The translations under genes and the position numbers were made by a program. Of a DNA stretch of 64,000 bases, positions 60,976 through 64,000 are shown in pieces. The stretch's first letter is position 1; each line of letters opens with the position of its first letter. Where the stretch lies: the NCBI GenBank assembly GCA_963721585.1, contig CAVRJN010000008.1:744001-808000 (forward strand), given 5' to 3'. Origin of the DNA: Bog-473 sp963721585. GTDB taxonomy: Bacteria > Actinomycetota > Acidimicrobiia > Acidimicrobiales > RAAP-2. The notes under the pieces were generated by a model. The model saw nothing but the letters and a program-made list of their open reading frames with translations, did not search any database and was not told the origin of the DNA.

Positions 60976-61895
60976 GCCGATGTCAGCCGCGTGCGCAGGG
61001 CCGAGACGAGCCGGGCCAGCCCGTCCTGCCAATCGGGCAGCGCCGGCAACCCACTCAGGCGCAGGGCCATGTTGTCGAGCACCGAGTTGGCCGGCCTGGG
61101 CGCCGGGTAGCGCAGTGGGTCGAGATCCGCCGTCCCGATGGGATGGACCCGGTCGGGGTCGGCGCCTGCTTCAGCCAGCACCGCCCGCACGAAGCCCCAC
61201 CAGGTCGTGGTGCCGCTGTTTGTCACGTGGAAGATGCCTGGGCGCCGGTCGAGCCCCAGGGTCACGATGGCCGGCGCCAGGTCGGCCGTGAACGTCGGCG
61301 AGCCGTGCTGGTCGTCGACGAAGCGGAGGTCCCCGTCCCCCTCCGCCAAGCGCAGCGCGGTCACGACCATATTGGCGCCGTGGGCCCCGCAGACCCAACT
61401 CGTCCGCACGACGGTCGACCCGGGCCGGCACTCGCGCTCACCGGCCAGCTTGGAGGCGCCGTAGACCGAGGCGGGCGCCGGGCCGTCCCATTCCCGGTAG
61501 GGCCGGTCGGCGGTGCCGTCGAAGACGTAGTCGGTCGAGACGTAGACCACGTGGGCGCCGACCAGGGCGGCCGCCTCGGCGACGTGGCGTGTGCCTATGG
61601 CGTTCACCGCGAAGGCGGCGTCGATCTCGGCCTCGCAGCGGTCGACCGCGGTCAGCGCGCCACCATGGAGTACGAGCTCGGGCCGGAACTCGGCGAACGT
61701 GCCCAGCACGGCATCCCGGTCGTCCACCGGCATGGTGCCGATGTCGGTGGACAGCAGCTCGTGTCGAAGGTCCGGCCGGGGACCCTCGGGACCGAGGAGG
61801 GCACAGCGTTTCCCACCCACGGGAACTCGACCCTCAAGGCAGTCACGCAGGTCGCTGCCCAGCTGCCCGTCCGCCCCCGTGATCAAGATCCGCAC
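60972..61895 (-). CDS. rmlD: dTDP-4-dehydrorhamnose reductase
   Basis: The 307-residue SDR starts VRILITGADGQLGSDLRD, has VVYVSTDYVFDGTADRPYREWDGPAPASVYGASKLAGE (YxxxK) and the C-terminal ADLDPLRYPAPRPANSVLDN signature. It makes dTDP-L-rhamnose from the 4-keto sugar. The GTG start is two bases after the rmlB stop and its stop overlaps the next start, so the gene is fully coupled. rmlA and rmlC are not in the window. Confidence 0.93.
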   Translation of the reverse strand: MRILITGADGQLGSDLRDCLEGRVPVGGKRCALLGPEGPRPDLRHELLSTDIGTMPVDDRDAVLGTFAEFRPELVLHGGALTAVDRCEAEIDAAFAVNAIGTRHVAEAAALVGAHVVYVSTDYVFDGTADRPYREWDGPAPASVYGASKLAGERECRPGSTVVRTSWVCGAHGANMVVTALRLAEGDGDLRFVDDQHGSPTFTADLAPAIVTLGLDRRPGIFHVTNSGTTTWWGFVRAVLAEAGADPDRVHPIGTADLDPLRYPAPRPANSVLDNMALRLSGLPALPDWQDGLARLVSALRTRLTSA

Positions 61896-61897
61896 CC

Positions 61898-62908
61898 TCA
61901 GCTGCCTCCGGTTCCCCAGGAGCCCTCGGCGATCGGTGCCCGGGCAAACAGAGGTTCCCACCAGTCCCGATTCGCCGCGTACCACTCCACGGTCCGGACC
62001 AGCCCCTGCTCCCATTCTATGGACGGCGCCCAACCCAGCTCGTTACGCAGCTTGGAAGCGTCGAGGACGTAGCGCCGGTCGTGACCGGGACGATCCGGGA
62101 CGATGGTCTTGAGCGACGCCGGCTTCCCCAAGGCGGCGAGGATGCGATCGGCCACCTCCATGATGGAGGCCTCCACGCCGCTGCCGACATGGTACGTCTC
62201 CCCCACCCGTCCGCGGGCCAACACCGCATCGATGGCGGTGCAGTGGTCGTTCACGTGCAGCCATTCGCGGCGGTTCTCCGTGCTGGCATAGAGCGTCAGC
62301 GCTTTGTCGTCGAGCGCCAGGGCGCAGAAGTGCGGGATCAGCTTCTCGGGGAACTGGTAGGGGCCGTAGTTGTTGGCACAGTTGGTGATGGTTATGGGCA
62401 GTCCGTAGGTCTCTGAGTAGGCGCGTACTGCGTGATCAGCCCCGGCCTTCGACGCGTTGTAGGGCGTGCGGGGCCGATAGGGCGAGTCCTCGTGGAAGGC
62501 CTCGTCGGCGTCGAGCGGCAGGTCCCCGTAGACCTCGCAGGTCGAAACGTGGTGGAAGCGCGCCACGCCGGCCTGGCGAGCCGCCTCGAGCATCGTCTGG
62601 GTCCCGAGGACGTTCGTCCGGAAGAACAGGCCGGGATTGAGCACCGCCAGCGAGTTGTGCGATTCGGCGGCGAAGTGGACGATCGTGTCGATCTCTTCGC
62701 CCCGCAACGCCTTCTCGGCCGCTATCGGGTCGCAGATGTCCCCTTGGACGAAGACGATCCTGTCCTCGATATCGGACAGGCTGGGTCGGTTGCCGGCGTA
62801 GGTGAGGACGTCGTAGACGACCACATGGTCCTCGGGGTGCTGTTCGACCCAGTAACGGGCGAAGTTCGACCCGATGAAACCGGCACCTCCCGTGACAAGA
62901 AGGCGCAT
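61898..62908 (-). CDS. rmlB: dTDP-glucose 4,6-dehydratase
   Basis: The 336-residue enzyme has LLVTGGAGFIGSNFARYWVEQHPEDHVVVYD, AAESHNSLAVLNPGLFFRTNV, HHVSTCEVYGDLPLDADEAF (catalytic D-E and T) and TPYNASKAGADHAV (YxxxK), then NNYGPYQFPEKLIPHF. It produces dTDP-4-keto-6-deoxyglucose, the first committed precursor of dTDP-rhamnose. It is the first gene of a six-gene minus-strand run ending with the GT2 at 57058. Confidence 0.95.
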   Translation of the reverse strand: MRLLVTGGAGFIGSNFARYWVEQHPEDHVVVYDVLTYAGNRPSLSDIEDRIVFVQGDICDPIAAEKALRGEEIDTIVHFAAESHNSLAVLNPGLFFRTNVLGTQTMLEAARQAGVARFHHVSTCEVYGDLPLDADEAFHEDSPYRPRTPYNASKAGADHAVRAYSETYGLPITITNCANNYGPYQFPEKLIPHFCALALDDKALTLYASTENRREWLHVNDHCTAIDAVLARGRVGETYHVGSGVEASIMEVADRILAALGKPASLKTIVPDRPGHDRRYVLDASKLRNELGWAPSIEWEQGLVRTVEWYAANRDWWEPLFARAPIAEGSWGTGGS

Positions 62909-62921
62909 AGTGGCGGCGATA

Positions 62922-63710
62922 TTAGCCCAGGCCCGGAGCTCCATCCCGATCCTGGTCAGACCGGAGATGCACCACATCCCCGGCGCTGACGGGCCGGGGA
63001 CCCGAGGCCGTCTGGACCACCAGCCGACCGGCGTCGTCGATGGCATCAGCCCGGCCGATCAACTCCTCGCCGGCCATCATGACCCGCACCCGCTGGCCGA
63101 GCGTGGCGCACCGCCTTCGCACCTCGTCGGCCAGATCTCGCCGCCCGGCGGACTCTTCCAGCAGTTCACACCGGGGTTCCAATGCCGCTAGGACGTGGTC
63201 GAGGAGGACCCGGCGGTCCACCGGCCGTGCCGCCGCGCTCACGTCGTCGAGGCAGGTCCCGGCCGCTTCGGCCGGCCCCGGCCAGGCCACGTTGATCCCG
63301 ATGCCGACGATGACGGCGCTCAGGTCGGGCCCTGCGAATTCCGCCTCGGCCAGGACACCGGCCAGCTTGGCGCCGTCGAGCAGCAGGTCGTTGGGCCATT
63401 TGAGGACCGGCTCCACCCCGGCGACCTCCCGGCAGGCGTCCGCCCCCGCCAGCGCCACCGCACCGGCGCACAGGTGCACGTCCTCGGCCCCGCAGGCTGG
63501 TCGGAGGAGGACCGAGGCCAAGACGTTCGCCCCGGGCGGTGATTCCCAGCGGCGGTCGAGGCGCCCCCGGCCGGCCGTCTGGTGGTCGGCCACGGCGACC
63601 AGCCCGGCGGGCGCCCCCCGACGAGCCCGGCCACGGACGTAGGTGTTGGTCGAGTCGACCTCGTCGAGCCAGTGGATGTCCCACTCGCCGCCCCACATGG
63701 CAGACACCAT
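62922..63710 (-). CDS. birA: Biotin-[acetyl-CoA-carboxylase] ligase, no DNA-binding domain
   Basis: The protein of about 262 residues has GRGRLDRRWESPPGANVLASVLLRP and VLKWPNDLLLDGAKLAGVLAEAEF, the biotin and biotinyl-AMP binding motifs, and a C-terminal SH3-like domain. There is no N-terminal HTH, so it is a plain ligase rather than a repressor. The ATG at 63710 (MVSAMWGGEWD) is chosen; 63698 is also possible. It is divergent from the biotin-dependent carboxylase gene that it would serve. Confidence 0.93.
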   Translation of the reverse strand: MVSAMWGGEWDIHWLDEVDSTNTYVRGRARRGAPAGLVAVADHQTAGRGRLDRRWESPPGANVLASVLLRPACGAEDVHLCAGAVALAGADACREVAGVEPVLKWPNDLLLDGAKLAGVLAEAEFAGPDLSAVIVGIGINVAWPGPAEAAGTCLDDVSAAARPVDRRVLLDHVLAALEPRCELLEESAGRRDLADEVRRRCATLGQRVRVMMAGEELIGRADAIDDAGRLVVQTASGPRPVSAGDVVHLRSDQDRDGAPGLG

Positions 63711-63757
63711 AGGGTGCGTGCAATTGTGATGGTCCGCCGTACGGAGGAAAGGCCAGC

Positions 63758-64000
63758 GTGATCCAGAAGGTCCTGATTGCAAATCGTGGTGAGATTGCCG
63801 TCCGGGTGATCCGGACGTGTCGCGAGCTCGGCATCGCCACCGTGGCGGTGTATTCCAACCTCGATCGCGACGCCCTGCATGTCCGCATGGCCGACGAGGC
63901 GTACGCCCTCGGCGGTGAGACGGCGGCCGAGAGCTACCTCAACACCGAGGCGATCCTCCACGCCATTGAGGAGAGCGGAGCAGACGCCGTCCACCCCGGC
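63758..64000 (+). CDS. Biotin carboxylase/acyl-CoA carboxylase alpha subunit, 5' part only
   Basis: The first 81 codons read VIQKVLIANRGEIAVRVIRT, CRELGIATVAVYSNLDRDALHVRMADEAYALGG, and ESYLNTEAILHAI, the N-terminal biotin-carboxylase domain. GGAGGAAAGG lies just before the GTG start. The gene continues beyond the window, so whether it is a BC-BCCP fusion cannot be told. Confidence 0.93.
   Translation, partial: MIQKVLIANRGEIAVRVIRTCRELGIATVAVYSNLDRDALHVRMADEAYALGGETAAESYLNTEAILHAIEESGADAVHPG

Overview
The window is dense, high-GC DNA (most genes look near 70% G+C, by eye) from an actinobacterium. Three luciferase-like F420-type oxidoreductases, a mycothiol-type PIG-L amidase, a CYP125/142-like P450, FadD/FadE-type lipid enzymes, GTG/TTG starts and many ATGA/GTGA overlaps all fit Actinobacteria. 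I lean toward an Acidimicrobiia-like lineage, but that is inference. I see no phage, transposon, CRISPR or rRNA genes. The only RNA gene I recognise is one tRNA-Arg(CCT).

Layout. 0-4.9 kb (minus): a truncated methyltransferase and a GT4 glycosyltransferase, then a magnesium-type operon. That operon is a cytoplasmic PRC/MgtE_N/CBS protein coupled to an NRAMP-like carrier with altered metal-site motifs, preceded by a 20-codon proline-rich leader ORF. 4.9-18.8 kb: acyl-CoA dehydrogenase, LuxR-type response regulator, CBS protein, Nfu, FAH-family hydrolase, HdeD, secernin, P450, YceI, catalase, and a TetR/SDR divergent pair with repeated operator-like boxes. 18.8-29 kb looks less GC-rich: a poly-gamma-glutamate-hydrolase-like protein and a divergent phosphoglycerate-kinase-like protein, an ABC exporter with its TetR, a decayed ORF, tRNA-Arg, and a branched-chain 2-oxoacid dehydrogenase operon (E1a-E1b-E2). 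29-35.9 kb: adenosylhomocysteinase, an ECF sigma/anti-sigma pair, and a coupled threonine aldolase-LLM-Mca operon. 36-39.9 kb: a four-gene coupled operon (LLM, thiolase-like, KAS III, nucleotidyltransferase). 39.9-52.5 kb: a repeat array in front of yceH, then aldehyde, acyl-CoA and SDR metabolism, a DNA glycosylase and secreted proteins. 52.9-62.9 kb: a surface polysaccharide locus with two nucleotide-sugar dehydrogenases, UDP-xylose synthase, RmlB/RmlD, three GT2 glycosyltransferases, an epimerase and a two-lobed aspartyl-protease-like membrane protein. The right edge holds birA and the start of a biotin carboxylase gene.

How the genes work together. The clearest modules are a candidate Mg2+ import system with translational leader control; dTDP-rhamnose plus UDP-glucuronate/UDP-xylose supply feeding the polysaccharide glycosyltransferases; a branched-chain oxoacid dehydrogenase feeding acyl-CoA metabolism; and biotin ligase beside a biotin-dependent carboxylase.

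Quality caveat. At least five otherwise good genes (a carboxymuconolactone decarboxylase, E2, a quinone oxidoreductase, the aspartyl protease and UDP-glucose dehydrogenase) are each broken by what looks like one extra or missing G/C. This pattern suggests residual sequencing or assembly errors more than five independent pseudogenes.
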